Source of the DNA: an uncultured Bacilli bacterium | Lineage (GTDB): Bacteria; Bacillota_I; Bacilli_A; RF39; UBA660 | Length of the DNA stretch: 64,000 nt | Direction of reading: 5' to 3' | NCBI GenBank assembly: GCA_910587725.1 | Contig: CAJUNG010000001.1 | Location: 34,616 to 98,615, forward strand | In this document: one piece after another, positions 16,447 to 25,110 of the stretch | Position numbering within the stretch: the first letter of the stretch is position 1 | How the letters are laid out: every line of letters starts with the position of its first letter | Notes under the pieces: generated by a model | The model's input: the letters and a program-made list of their open reading frames with translations, nothing else | What the model was told of the DNA's origin: nothing | Databases searched by the model: none | Made by a program: the position numbers and the translations under genes

Positions 16447-17221
16447 TAGTCAAGAAGTAGTATATTTTGTAAATGAAAATAATTATGTTAAGAATATGAA
16501 TGAGTTTGTTCAAAAAAATAAGATAAAAAACTTTGGATTTGAAAATGAATCAGAAGAATTAATTAAGGGCTTGAGTAGATTTAAAAAAAACAATGTTTTA
16601 ATTTTAGGAAAAGCTGGAATTGGCAAAACGGCATTAGTAGAAAAATTATGTGAAATGATTAATGATAAACAAGTACCAAATATTTTGCAAAATAAAGTAG
16701 TATTAGAAGTATCTTTGGGAGGAATTTTAGGCGGAACAAAATATCGTGGTGAGTTTGAAGAAAAGGTACAAAAGTTAATCGACTTTGTTACTAGAAGAAA
16801 TGATGTGATTTTATTTATTGATGAGGTACATAATTTAATGTGTTGTAATAGTAACGATGGGAATATTGGGTTTGGCGAGATATTGAAACCATATCTGGCA
16901 AGAGCAGATTTTTCTTTGATTGGTGCAACCACTGTTAAAGAATATGAAGAATATATAGTCAAAGATAGTGCTATTGATAGAAGATTTTTTAAGTTATCTA
17001 TGGAAGAACCAAATTCTGATAAAACAATTAATATCTTACAAAAGGTAAAATGTCAATATGAAAAACATTACAATATTAAATTAACTAAAAATGACATTAT
17101 TAAAGTTGTAGAACTTTCTAAAATGAGAACAGGAGCTTTTCCCGATAAAGCATTCGATGAGTTAGAAGATTATTGTTATTCGAAGTCAACACAAATAGAA
17201 AAGCAGAAATATGAATCATAA
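16427..17221 (+). CDS. Single-domain Clp-like AAA+ ATPase
   Basis: 264 residues resembling the first AAA+ module of ClpA/ClpB: Walker A GKAGIGKT (about 62-69), KYRGEFEEKV pore-loop region, Walker B VILFIDEVHNL, sensor SLIGATT and arginine finger in IDRRFFKL. It lacks the N-domain, middle domain and second AAA+ ring. Start may be ATG 16427, 16436 or 16439; all are in frame. A Clp-like remodelling ATPase in an early phage operon is unusual; a role in protein or complex disassembly is inferred. Confidence 0.8.
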   Translation: MVKMMNNSQEVVYFVNENNYVKNMNEFVQKNKIKNFGFENESEELIKGLSRFKKNNVLILGKAGIGKTALVEKLCEMINDKQVPNILQNKVVLEVSLGGILGGTKYRGEFEEKVQKLIDFVTRRNDVILFIDEVHNLMCCNSNDGNIGFGEILKPYLARADFSLIGATTVKEYEEYIVKDSAIDRRFFKLSMEEPNSDKTINILQKVKCQYEKHYNIKLTKNDIIKVVELSKMRTGAFPDKAFDELEDYCYSKSTQIEKQKYES

Positions 17222-17354
17222 AATAAGAACACTAACCGAAAGAGAAAAACTAGAATATCTAAAAGTATTTTTAGAAGAACAGATAAGAATATATGAAAAA
17301 GACTTAGAAGAAGTGAAAGTTAAATTAAAAAGCTTGGAGAAGAGTGATGAATAG
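17211..17354 (+). CDS. Small helical phage protein (47 aa)
   Basis: ATG 17211 overlaps the AAA gene stop, and the stop overlaps the next gene. Product is highly charged and helical (EREKLEYLKVFLEEQIRIYE). No strong ribosome binding site, but the overlap at both ends supports coupling. Confidence 0.5.
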   Translation: MNHKIRTLTEREKLEYLKVFLEEQIRIYEKDLEEVKVKLKSLEKSDE

Positions 17355-17646
17355 ATTGTTTGATGATAAACCTTATATAGATAAATCAATTATTACTCCT
17401 TATGATAAGAAAAAGTGGAAAGAAAAATTCCAAGAATATTGTGATAGTGATGAAATAAGAAAAGAAAGTGATTTAAATGGTTTAAATGCTTGCGGATATT
17501 GGTATGCTTGTGATTATTGTGATGGTAGTGATTTACCATGCGCTTGTGCAAATGCTATGCTTGATTACTTCCATAAGACAGGAAGGAAAGTTGATTTTAA
17601 GAATACAAGTAAAGATTATCTTGATAAATTGTTAAGAGGTGAATGA
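17347..17646 (+). CDS. Cysteine-rich hypothetical phage protein (99 aa)
   Basis: GGAG lies 7 bp before ATG 17347. The centre carries a cluster of Cys (NACGYWYACDYCDGSDLPCA), likely a metal site. The stop overlaps the next reading frame. No family recognised. Confidence 0.6.
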   Translation: MNRLFDDKPYIDKSIITPYDKKKWKEKFQEYCDSDEIRKESDLNGLNACGYWYACDYCDGSDLPCACANAMLDYFHKTGRKVDFKNTSKDYLDKLLRGE

Positions 17647-17913
17647 TGAATAAAGAAGAATTTTTAGGAAAAATACAGATGATTTACGTAGGCGATAAAA
17701 AATGCTCTAAATGACTGTGCCAAAGCGTATAGCGATAGAATAGAAAAAGAAGAAAATCTAATCAAATATATAGAAAACAAGATAACAAAATTAAAAGATG
17801 AATGTGCTGTATATGGTCATTTTATAGACAAAGATATAGCAAAAGAATTTGATTTACAAATAAAATCTTATCAGAATATTTTAGAAAGGATAAAGGGTTG
17901 TAAGTATGAATGA
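17646..17913 (+). pseudogene. Frameshifted helical phage gene
   Basis: The frame from ATG 17646 (MNKEEFLGKIQMIYVGDKK...) stops after 22 codons. Coding resumes without a start codon one frame away from about 17700 (NDCAKAYSDRIEKEENLIKY) and runs to 17913, overlapping the next gene in the normal way. Removing one A from the A6 run at 17697-17702 joins both parts into one 88-residue product. A real indel, assembly error or programmed slip are all possible. Confidence 0.55.
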
Positions 17914-18211
17914 GTTTAAATGCGGAGAATGTGTGAGGTTTAAAACCCAATATTGCCCTTGTGTGATAGATTGCATGGTAACAGATGACCATCCATATTT
18001 TCAAGACAGAAGAATGTTGTTAGAGGAAAACAAACAGCTAAAAGAACGATTGCAACAAGCAGAAGATGTAATTGGGAAAATAGAAAATTACATATACAAA
18101 AACAGTATTCCAATTAATTTACTATCAAATACGCCTGTTAATAAAGTTGATTTTGAAGGCGATATCAACGAAGTATTAGATATTTTAAATGAGTATAGGA
18201 AAGAGGTGTAG
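17906..18211 (+). CDS. Cys-rich N-terminus plus coiled-coil protein (101 aa)
   Basis: The N-terminal 25 residues hold five Cys (FKCGECVRFKTQYCPCVIDC), a probable zinc site; a coiled coil follows (LLEENKQLKERLQQAEDVIG). Overlaps the preceding frame by 8 bp. A frequent prophage early protein type of unknown function. Confidence 0.62.
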   Translation: MNEFKCGECVRFKTQYCPCVIDCMVTDDHPYFQDRRMLLEENKQLKERLQQAEDVIGKIENYIYKNSIPINLLSNTPVNKVDFEGDINEVLDILNEYRKEV

Positions 18212-18213
18212 TA

Positions 18214-18462
18214 ATGAAGTATTTAAAAATAAAAGATAATATAAATCTATTTGAATTAGAAAAATTAGGTTTTAGACCTTATGTATTAGTAGATAAAATA
18301 TTATATCAATATGAGGAATTAGACGGCAGTCAAGTCTTATACAATGTCAAAATTAACGAAAATAGAATTATATTTCATAATGTTTGTTCTATTCATAATG
18401 AAATGCCACCTATAATATATGATTTGATAAAAGCGGATTTAGTAGAGAAGGTGAAAGAATGA
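18214..18462 (+). CDS. Hypothetical phage protein (82 aa)
   Basis: AAAGAGGTG precedes the ATG. Beta-rich small protein (YVLVDKILYQYEEL, YNVKINENRIIFHN). Overlaps the next start by 4 bp (ATGA), so translationally coupled. No family recognised. Confidence 0.6.
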   Translation: MKYLKIKDNINLFELEKLGFRPYVLVDKILYQYEELDGSQVLYNVKINENRIIFHNVCSIHNEMPPIIYDLIKADLVEKVKE

Positions 18463-18803
18463 GAGTAATAGATTTACTAAATAAGATTGCAAATCAAAAA
18501 GAAATCCCAATAAAAGTAAAATGGAATTATCATATTTATACTTATGATGAACATTATGATGATTATTTTGAAGAAACAACTGGGCTCTTTCAAAATGAAA
18601 TGAGTGATGGTATGTTATTTAAAAGCCTTAATGATAAAGTTGAAATCATAGAAGAGGATAAAGAAATAGAAGAAATAAAAATAGAACAAGATAGTGCTAC
18701 ACACTTCTATATAAGAAATGAACACGGAACAAAATGTGGATTAACTACTCATAGTAGGTTAATTGCTGAAAAATTAAATGAAGTAATAAGAAGGATGAGA
18801 TAA
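18459..18803 (+). CDS. Hypothetical phage protein (114 aa)
   Basis: ATGA overlap with the upstream gene. The N-terminal half has acidic/aromatic YTYDEHYDDYFEETTGLF; the C-terminal third has TKCGLTTHSRLIAEKLNEV. Recurrent in gene-rich early regions of similar prophages; function unknown. Confidence 0.6.
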   Translation: MRVIDLLNKIANQKEIPIKVKWNYHIYTYDEHYDDYFEETTGLFQNEMSDGMLFKSLNDKVEIIEEDKEIEEIKIEQDSATHFYIRNEHGTKCGLTTHSRLIAEKLNEVIRRMR

Positions 18804-18826
18804 TTGGAAAGAGAAGGTAAATAGAT

Positions 18827-19165
18827 ATGTTCTTCAAAAATAAAAAGATAGAAAAGCTGGAGCAAAAAATAGCATTACTTGAAATGGAACTCATGAAAAA
18901 GGAAAACATTTGTGTAACTTATAGGGAGGTTTTAAGAAATTCGAATTGTAGCACATTGTTATTGGAAGAAAATAAAAAACTAATAGAATGGATAAAAAGC
19001 GTTCTAGAACAATTCGGAACTACGGATGTTCGTGATAGAAAACGAATAACTATTCCTGTTTGTCGAAAGTTAGAATTTGACGATTTTTGTGGGGATTACA
19101 AAATACAAGGAAGAAGAGTAGAGACGATAATAATACCAGAGATAGTGATTCATAATACGAAATAA
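18827..19165 (+). CDS. Hypothetical phage protein with coiled coil (112 aa)
   Basis: AGAAGGTAAATAG precedes the ATG. N-terminal coiled coil (KIEKLEQKIALLEMELMKKE) and a C-terminal beta region ending VETIIIPEIVIHN. No family recognised. Confidence 0.6.
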   Translation: MFFKNKKIEKLEQKIALLEMELMKKENICVTYREVLRNSNCSTLLLEENKKLIEWIKSVLEQFGTTDVRDRKRITIPVCRKLEFDDFCGDYKIQGRRVETIIIPEIVIHNTK

Positions 19166-19251
19166 AAAAGTTAAAAGAGTTGCTAATCGACAAAAAGACA
19201 ATGAATTGGTGGCTTTATTTTGGAAACTAAAAGATAAAAAGGAGTGATTCT

Positions 19252-19674
19252 ATGACTTTGAAAGAAGCAAATAAAGAACTGGAGCAACTAGAAAATGACT
19301 ACGAGTATTATTTAAGAGAAAAAGAGCAGTTGTTATCATTGGTACTGCCAAAATCCACAGACATTAGGACAGAGAGAGTAGACGGTGGTAACAGGAGCGA
19401 TAAACTATTAGAGTACGTCGAAAAAGAAGACGAAAAGAAAATAAATGATACTTTAGATTATATACACGCTAAAATAGTAAATCTTAATAATTGGATAGAA
19501 AACGAATTAAAGATTTTAGGAAAGTATGACGAAATAGAACAGTTGATTGTTTACTACAAAGAAATAGAAAAAAAGAATCATACTTGGGTAGAAATATCAC
19601 AAAAAGTGCATTATTCGGTTACACAATGCCGAAGGATTTACAGAAAATACAAAAAAATAAGAGAAATTGATTAA
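19252..19674 (+). CDS. RinA/ArpU-like late transcription regulator
   Basis: 140 residues: helical N-terminal half, then a sigma-70 region-4-like helix-turn-helix (HTWVEISQKVHYSVTQCRRI) close to the end. Size, domain order and position just before the packaging genes match the RinA/ArpU group that activates late phage genes. AAAAAGGAGTGATT precedes the ATG. Just downstream TGGACAC occurs twice in direct repeat (19678-19694), a possible binding site. Confidence 0.8.
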   Translation: MTLKEANKELEQLENDYEYYLREKEQLLSLVLPKSTDIRTERVDGGNRSDKLLEYVEKEDEKKINDTLDYIHAKIVNLNNWIENELKILGKYDEIEQLIVYYKEIEKKNHTWVEISQKVHYSVTQCRRIYRKYKKIREID

Positions 19675-19759
19675 GATGGACACATATGGACACTTTTTTA
19701 TGAGATAATGATATCGTAGAAAATTAAAAACATTCTACACACTTCAACCCCCCCACCAG

Positions 19760-19784
19760 AAAGTCGATAGAAATATCGGCTTTT
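19760..19784 (+). terminator. Hairpin between late regulator and packaging region
   Basis: AAAGTCGATA / TATCGGCTTT with a GAAA tetraloop and only four T. It closely resembles the terminator at 25209-25238. A C7 run precedes it. Confidence 0.55.
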
Positions 19785-19797
19785 AATGTGGAATTTT

Positions 19798-19961
19798 GTA
19801 GATAGTGTACTGATGAAATATAAAAAGTACTATGGAGGCATAGGAAACCTTAACTACTTACCGGTAGACCCTACGGAAAGTTTTTTGCTGACGAGCAGAT
19901 GTAAAAGAGAGAGGAACAAATGTGACTTTTGGGTTGGATATTTCATCGGTACAGTATCTAC
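19798..19961 (+). ncRNA. Candidate structured RNA upstream of terminase
   Basis: Two 24-nt arms (19798-19821 and 19938-19961) are complementary at 23 of 24 positions, counting one G-U pair, and enclose 116 nt. Inside, further helices can form: CCGGTAG / CTACGG at 19861-19876 and TTGCT / AGCAG near 19885. A partial third copy of the left arm (GTAGATACT at 19999-20007) could compete for the right arm, suggesting a switch. A 61-codon frame (19786-19971) covers the region but lacks a ribosome binding site. The position is that of a packaging or late-gene leader RNA; no known family recognised. Confidence 0.5.
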
Positions 19962-20041
19962 AAAGCTATGATGGTTGAGTACCGAAAAAGAGCAGAAAGT
20001 AGATACTATTGATGCAGTAAAAAATAAAAGAGGTGATAGAG

Positions 20042-20167
20042 GTGGATTATCTTAACACCATATGGTATTTAATTAAGATTTTCGGAAGTTTGATTGTTTT
20101 AGTTATCGTAGTTGGTATTCTTTTAGTAACGTTTAAGTCATTTTGGGATAGTTTATTTAGGGAGTAA
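20042..20167 (+). CDS. Small phage membrane protein (41 aa)
   Basis: GTG start with AGAGGTGATAGAG upstream, ending 2 bp before the terminase small subunit. The product is one long hydrophobic helix (SLIVLVIVVGILLVTF) with short polar ends. No family recognised; strong coupling to the packaging operon. Confidence 0.55.
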   Translation: MDYLNTIWYLIKIFGSLIVLVIVVGILLVTFKSFWDSLFRE

Positions 20168-20169
20168 AC

Positions 20170-20508
20170 ATGGCGAACGAAAAGAATTTAAAACCCATAA
20201 AAAGCACGAGCGAAGCAAGAAAACGAGGCGCAGTGGGTGGTAAAAAATCAGGAGAGGTTAGAAGACAAAAAAAGTTACTAAGGGAACTTCTTGAAGAGGT
20301 GCTACAGAAAGATACAAAAACAGGAAACATGGCAGTTGATATAACCAATGCCTTAGTGAACGAAGCATTAACTGGAAACGTTAAAGCTTATGAAGTGATT
20401 CGTGATACTTTAGGAGAGAAACCAAAGGAAAAAGTAGGTGTTGAGTTGAATCCAAAGGCAACTTCGGCATTAGAGTCAATCAACAAACAACTTGGTGGAA
20501 AAAAATGA
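20170..20508 (+). CDS. Terminase small subunit-like protein
   Basis: 112 residues, basic N-terminus (TSEARKRGAVGGKKSGEVRR) then helices (LLRELLEEVLQK) and NALVNEALTGNVKAYEVIRD. This 'GGKKSGEVRR' type is found immediately before large terminases in Firmicutes phages and is thought to recognise phage DNA. Overlaps terL by 4 bp. Confidence 0.8.
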   Translation: MANEKNLKPIKSTSEARKRGAVGGKKSGEVRRQKKLLRELLEEVLQKDTKTGNMAVDITNALVNEALTGNVKAYEVIRDTLGEKPKEKVGVELNPKATSALESINKQLGGKK

Positions 20509-21914
20509 CAGATACATTTCCACTCAGTGAAAAATACCTTGATTTTTTAAAACACAATTGTAGTGCCGAGTTTCTTGAAGGTACGACCTTCGCAGGAAAA
20601 ACAACAGTGGGCATTCCTAAATTTATGTTTCAAGTGATGAATGACACGAGTGGAAAACCCAGTATTATTGCGGGGTTAGACTTAGGAACGATTGAAAAGA
20701 ACATCATTAATGCTGATAATGGATTAATCGAAGTTTTCGGAGATTACGAACAAGGCGGTTGTATTGAATATAATCCGAACGGAAAAGATAAGGTACGAAT
20801 GCCACATATAAGGTTTTATACCCCAAATGGAATAAAAATAATTTATATCTTAGGTTACGATAATGTTAAACGTTGGAAAAAAGCTTTAGGTGGTCAATGT
20901 TATGGACTGTTTATCGATGAGTTTAATATTGCTGATATGGATTTTGTTCGCGAAGCGTTTATGCGAGCGGATTATCGCTTGTGTACTATGAATCCTGATG
21001 ACCCGAATAAGGAATGTTATACAGAATACGTTAATAAATCTAAGCCTATAGAAAAATATAGGAATGATGCTCCAGAAGAATTATTAAAATGTCTTAATCA
21101 ACCTCAAACTAGCGATTGGACGTGGTGGTATTTTACCTTTGAACACAACCTTAGTCTTACAGAGGAAAAGAAAACTCAAATCATTGAATCTGTTCCAAAA
21201 GGCACTAAGTTATATAAGAATAAAATAAAAGGATTACGAGGAAGGGCAACAGGATTAGTATTCGATTTGCAACCTGAAAATGTAATTACAAGAGAGCATG
21301 CATTACAACATAAGTTTTTACGGTATTCAATTGGATGCGATACATCTTATTCAAAGAAGACTCATGACAAATTGACGTTCGAACTTATAGGAATCACTGA
21401 GGACAAGAAGTGTATTTTGCTAGAAGAAGAAACATATAACAATAAGGATAGAGAAGTACCGTTTGCTCCAAGTGACGTAATACCCATGTTAGTCAAATTT
21501 GCAGAAAAGTGCTCTACATTATGGAGTATCAACAGACTTGTTGATATTTTTATCGATAGTGCAGATTCTGGAACATTAAGTGAGGGAGCAAAATTCAAAA
21601 GATTATCACATTGCTTATATAAGTTTATTCCAGCGTGGAAACAAACTAAAAATTTAACCAGAGTACAGTTGCAAAGGTCTTGGATGGGAACCCAAGATTT
21701 TTTGATTGTTGACGAGTGTAAGGATTACTTACATGAAATGGATGCTTATAGTTTTAATGAGAATGGAGAATTAGAAGATAGTAACGACCACAGCATACAA
21801 GGATGTCAGTATGCGTGGCTACCCTTTAAAAATAAAATAGGGAATTGGGAACTGCTAAAGAAAATCATCAAAGACGACAAAGAAGAAGTAACTTACGATA
21901 TTAAAGGAAGGTGA
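20505..21914 (+). CDS. terL: Terminase large subunit
   Basis: Motor ATPase/nuclease of DNA packaging, 469 residues. A Walker-A-like EGTTFAGKTT near residue 25, Walker B LFIDEFN near 143, motif III (CTMNPDDP) and a C-terminal RNase H-type nuclease domain with acidic residues in GCDTSYSKK and DIFIDSADSG. The compact N-terminus with unusual P-loop is characteristic of the PBSX-like terminase group. Confidence 0.95.
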   Translation: MTDTFPLSEKYLDFLKHNCSAEFLEGTTFAGKTTVGIPKFMFQVMNDTSGKPSIIAGLDLGTIEKNIINADNGLIEVFGDYEQGGCIEYNPNGKDKVRMPHIRFYTPNGIKIIYILGYDNVKRWKKALGGQCYGLFIDEFNIADMDFVREAFMRADYRLCTMNPDDPNKECYTEYVNKSKPIEKYRNDAPEELLKCLNQPQTSDWTWWYFTFEHNLSLTEEKKTQIIESVPKGTKLYKNKIKGLRGRATGLVFDLQPENVITREHALQHKFLRYSIGCDTSYSKKTHDKLTFELIGITEDKKCILLEEETYNNKDREVPFAPSDVIPMLVKFAEKCSTLWSINRLVDIFIDSADSGTLSEGAKFKRLSHCLYKFIPAWKQTKNLTRVQLQRSWMGTQDFLIVDECKDYLHEMDAYSFNENGELEDSNDHSIQGCQYAWLPFKNKIGNWELLKKIIKDDKEEVTYDIKGR

Positions 21915-21918
21915 AAGG

Positions 21919-23406
21919 ATGGGATGGATTAAAAATATGGTAAAAACATGGTTAGACATAAAAGAGGCCACGCCACAAAGATATACGATTTATGAAGATA
22001 AGGATTTTAGAACCAATTGCATCATAAATAAAGTATGGATGCGTGGAGACAGTAATGAACTTGCAGAATTATATCGGCAATTACCAAATAGTGAGCATAG
22101 TTTTTGGGGAAGTGTATCTACTGCAGGTATGGAAATTAAAAAGTCTCATTCAGGACTTCCACAGTTGATTATCAATAAATTAACAGACATCACTATTTCA
22201 GATTATAATGGCGTAGATATTGAAGAACACTTAATCAAAGAACTTTGGGAAGAAGTTGCAAAAGAGAATAAGTTTGATGACCTGTTAGAAGAATGTGTTC
22301 GTGATGGAATGAGTATCGGCGATGGAGCGTTACGATATTGTTTTGACTCAGAAATCAGCAAATACCCGATTCTTGAATGGATACCAGGGGATAAAGTAGA
22401 ATTTGTGTATAAACGAGGAAGGCTTATTGAGGTAGACTTCTTCTTTTTGTATGAGAAAGATAAAAAAGTATATGAAGTAGTAGAACGACGTGGATATGGA
22501 TATGTCAAATACGAAGTATATGATGGGCAAAAACAGGTACCAATCACTGAAATATCAGATATCGTCAAATTACAAAATATAACATTTGATAACAATGTGA
22601 TGTTAGCCACTCCTTTTATGATTGACAAATCTATCAAATATAAAGGACGAGGAGCTTCTAAATTTGAAGGGAAACATGATGCTTTTGACAGTTTAGACGA
22701 AATAATCTCTCAATGGATAGAAGCAATTCGTAAAGGAAGAGCAAAAACATACATCCCTGAAAGTTTATGTCCAAAGGACCCAAATAACGGAGAAATCTTA
22801 TTACCTAATTCGTTTGATAATGATTATATCCAAACAGAAGCAGATATGTCAGAAGGAGCAACAGGAAATAAGATAACAGTTGAGCAACCTACTATTCCTA
22901 CAGAAAATTATTTAGAATCATATATAACATATTTAAATCTATGCTTGCAAGGTTTAATCAGTCCTGCGACTTTAGGAATAGATAATAAACGTGTTGTAGA
23001 CCCTAATGCTTCCTACGAAAGGCAGTTGGAGAAAACGACAATGTACACTCGTTCAGACGTAATAAAAGCATTGAATAACTTTATCCCTGGCATTGTTAAT
23101 ACAGTAATTAGATTTAAAGACATTCTAGAAAAAAGACCTTTAACAAATGAATTTGACGTGACAGTAAAATTTGGAGAATATAATAGTCCGTCGTTTGATG
23201 CGCAAATAGAAACTATGGCGAAAGCTAGAGGTAATACAATACTTTCAGTAGAGGCAATGGTTGATGAACTCTATGGCAATAGTAAAACAGAAGAGTGGAA
23301 ACAAGATGAAGTAATGAGAATTAAGGAAGAACTAGGAATAACTGTTCTTAATGAGCCAGCTATCAATTTAGAAACTAATATAGATACAGTGATAGACGAG
23401 GAATAA
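21919..23406 (+). CDS. Phage portal protein
   Basis: 495 residues of the SPP1 gp6-like portal family: central stem segment and C-terminal region with SEGATGNKITVEQP, LQGLISPATLGIDN and YERQLEKTTMYTRSD. Forms the dodecameric ring through which DNA enters the head. GAAGGTGAAAGG precedes the ATG; 4 bp after terL. Confidence 0.92.
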   Translation: MGWIKNMVKTWLDIKEATPQRYTIYEDKDFRTNCIINKVWMRGDSNELAELYRQLPNSEHSFWGSVSTAGMEIKKSHSGLPQLIINKLTDITISDYNGVDIEEHLIKELWEEVAKENKFDDLLEECVRDGMSIGDGALRYCFDSEISKYPILEWIPGDKVEFVYKRGRLIEVDFFFLYEKDKKVYEVVERRGYGYVKYEVYDGQKQVPITEISDIVKLQNITFDNNVMLATPFMIDKSIKYKGRGASKFEGKHDAFDSLDEIISQWIEAIRKGRAKTYIPESLCPKDPNNGEILLPNSFDNDYIQTEADMSEGATGNKITVEQPTIPTENYLESYITYLNLCLQGLISPATLGIDNKRVVDPNASYERQLEKTTMYTRSDVIKALNNFIPGIVNTVIRFKDILEKRPLTNEFDVTVKFGEYNSPSFDAQIETMAKARGNTILSVEAMVDELYGNSKTEEWKQDEVMRIKEELGITVLNEPAINLETNIDTVIDEE

Positions 23407-23407
23407 T

Positions 23408-24907
23408 ATGACTGAAGAAGAAATTGCACAAATTTATCGTGATATGGAATTAGAACTCATTTCTTCCATGAAAAGAAATTTATCAAGGCACCTCAAAGAA
23501 GAAGACAAAACAGGCTTCAAATTTACTCAATGGCAATCAGAAACACTAAAGGAAATGAAACGATTCCAAAGAGAAAATAAATCTATTATTAGAGATTACA
23601 CAAAGGGATTTGATAAAGAGATTCAAAAAATACTGCAAGATGAACTTAAACAGGGTTCAAAAAAAGAATTCAAAAGATATAAGAAAGTACTTGGAGACAA
23701 ATTCAAAGAAAGTGATAACTTAAGAGAGAGCTTTTTCAAGATAAATGATAGAAAAATAAAAAGTTTGATAAAATCAGTTAATAATGATTTGGGTAGTGCA
23801 AATACTGCTTGTTTCAGAATGATAAACGACCAGTATAGAAGAACAGTTGTTAAAGCAGTAATGTTTAGCAACCATGGTGTTGTATCTCCTAAAAAGGCAA
23901 TCGACATGGCAACAAAGGAATTCCTGAATACAGGCATTAACTGTATTGAATACAAAAATGGCAGAAGAGTAAATATTGCTTCTTATTCACAAATGGCGGT
24001 TAGGACTGCAAACACAAGAGCACAATTGATTGGCGAAGGTCAATTTAGAGAACAGCTAGGAGAACACCTAGTGAAAATAACTTCTCATGGTGGAACTTGT
24101 AAACTTTGTTCAAAATGGGAAGGGAAAATATTAATTGATGATGTTTATTCTGGTGGTAGCAAAAAAGATGGTAAATATCCTCTTTTGAGTACTGCTATGG
24201 AGCAAGGATTGTTTCATCCAAACTGCAGGCATGGTCTTCCGACGTATTATCCAGAACTTGACGGAATTGAATTTGATGAGGACGGACCAACAGAGGAAAC
24301 ACTAAAACAATATCAAGAAGATTTGAATTACATTAATCAAAATATATACAGATTTCAAAGATTAGAGGCTGGTTCATTAGATGAAGATAACATTCAAAAA
24401 TATTCGATATTAAGAGAAAAATGGGAAAATAAGAAAACTCTATTTACTGATAATTCTTTGACTTATGATGAACGTTATGCTATAAATACTTACATAGGAG
24501 CAGAATCATATAATATCAATGAAAAGTTGCGATTAAATTTGAATTTAACTAAAGAAGATAAGACGTTTGTCAATAATTTAGATAACGCTTTGAATAAAAT
24601 GGAAAACTATGACGGAACAGTCAAAAGAAGTATATGGATTGATTCAGATGATATTGATTACTTTTTGAAAGATTTTAAAGAGGGAAAAGACATCAATTTA
24701 AAATCATATGTAAGTACTACAAAAGGAAAAATATACAATCCAGAAGCAAGAGTCCAGATGAAAATAAAAAGCAAAACAGGGAAAAATATTACAAAATATA
24801 ACGAAGCTGAACAAGAAATTTTATTTAGACGCAATACAAAATTTAAAGTAATAAAAATTGATACTACAGATGACTACTTCATTAAAATCTATATGGAGGA
24901 AAAATAG
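23408..24907 (+). CDS. Minor capsid protein fused to an ADP-ribosyltransferase-like domain
   Basis: 499 residues. The first ~300 residues are a phage minor capsid protein 2/SPP1 gp7-like domain, with the signature SHGGTCKLCSKWEGK and FHPNCRHGLP. The last ~170 residues look like an R-S-E mono-ADP-ribosyltransferase: Arg in GTVKRSIWID, SYVSTT as the STS motif and EAEQEILF as the ExE motif. Such a fusion could be injected with DNA to modify host proteins. The catalytic assignment rests on motif reading only. Confidence 0.82.
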   Translation: MTEEEIAQIYRDMELELISSMKRNLSRHLKEEDKTGFKFTQWQSETLKEMKRFQRENKSIIRDYTKGFDKEIQKILQDELKQGSKKEFKRYKKVLGDKFKESDNLRESFFKINDRKIKSLIKSVNNDLGSANTACFRMINDQYRRTVVKAVMFSNHGVVSPKKAIDMATKEFLNTGINCIEYKNGRRVNIASYSQMAVRTANTRAQLIGEGQFREQLGEHLVKITSHGGTCKLCSKWEGKILIDDVYSGGSKKDGKYPLLSTAMEQGLFHPNCRHGLPTYYPELDGIEFDEDGPTEETLKQYQEDLNYINQNIYRFQRLEAGSLDEDNIQKYSILREKWENKKTLFTDNSLTYDERYAINTYIGAESYNINEKLRLNLNLTKEDKTFVNNLDNALNKMENYDGTVKRSIWIDSDDIDYFLKDFKEGKDINLKSYVSTTKGKIYNPEARVQMKIKSKTGKNITKYNEAEQEILFRRNTKFKVIKIDTTDDYFIKIYMEEK

Positions 24908-24908
24908 T

Positions 24909-25097
24909 ATGGAGGAAAAGAAAAAAAAGTTTACTGCTGAGCGCTGGAATTGCATACCTGCTTATGAGGTAATTGGTACAGATAAAAATTTTACATTGTC
25001 TAAGGAAAGTGAAGAATGGTTAAAAGAAGCAGAAAAGGAAATGGATGAAGAAATAGAAGAATTAAAAAAAATGAGAGACGCTAAGAATAAAAAATAG
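24909..25097 (+). CDS. Small acidic phage protein (62 aa)
   Basis: ATG 24909 with GGAGG 10 bp upstream. Helical, acidic C-terminal half (EEWLKEAEKEMDEEIEELKK). The longer frame from 24858 lies inside the upstream gene. Position between minor capsid and scaffold; function unknown. Confidence 0.6.
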   Translation: MEEKKKKFTAERWNCIPAYEVIGTDKNFTLSKESEEWLKEAEKEMDEEIEELKKMRDAKNKK

Positions 25098-25110
25098 TGT
25101 CTTTTTATAT

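Noticed and set aside
19166..19251. Possible 30-codon basic peptide (RNKKVKRVANRQKDNELVAL)
   Set aside because: Composition looks protein-like, but no start codon or ribosome binding site is visible, so it is not listed as a gene.
19786..19971. 61-codon frame before the terminase genes
   Set aside because: No ribosome binding site, and the long complementary arms at both ends explain the sequence better as RNA; kept open as a test in the findings.
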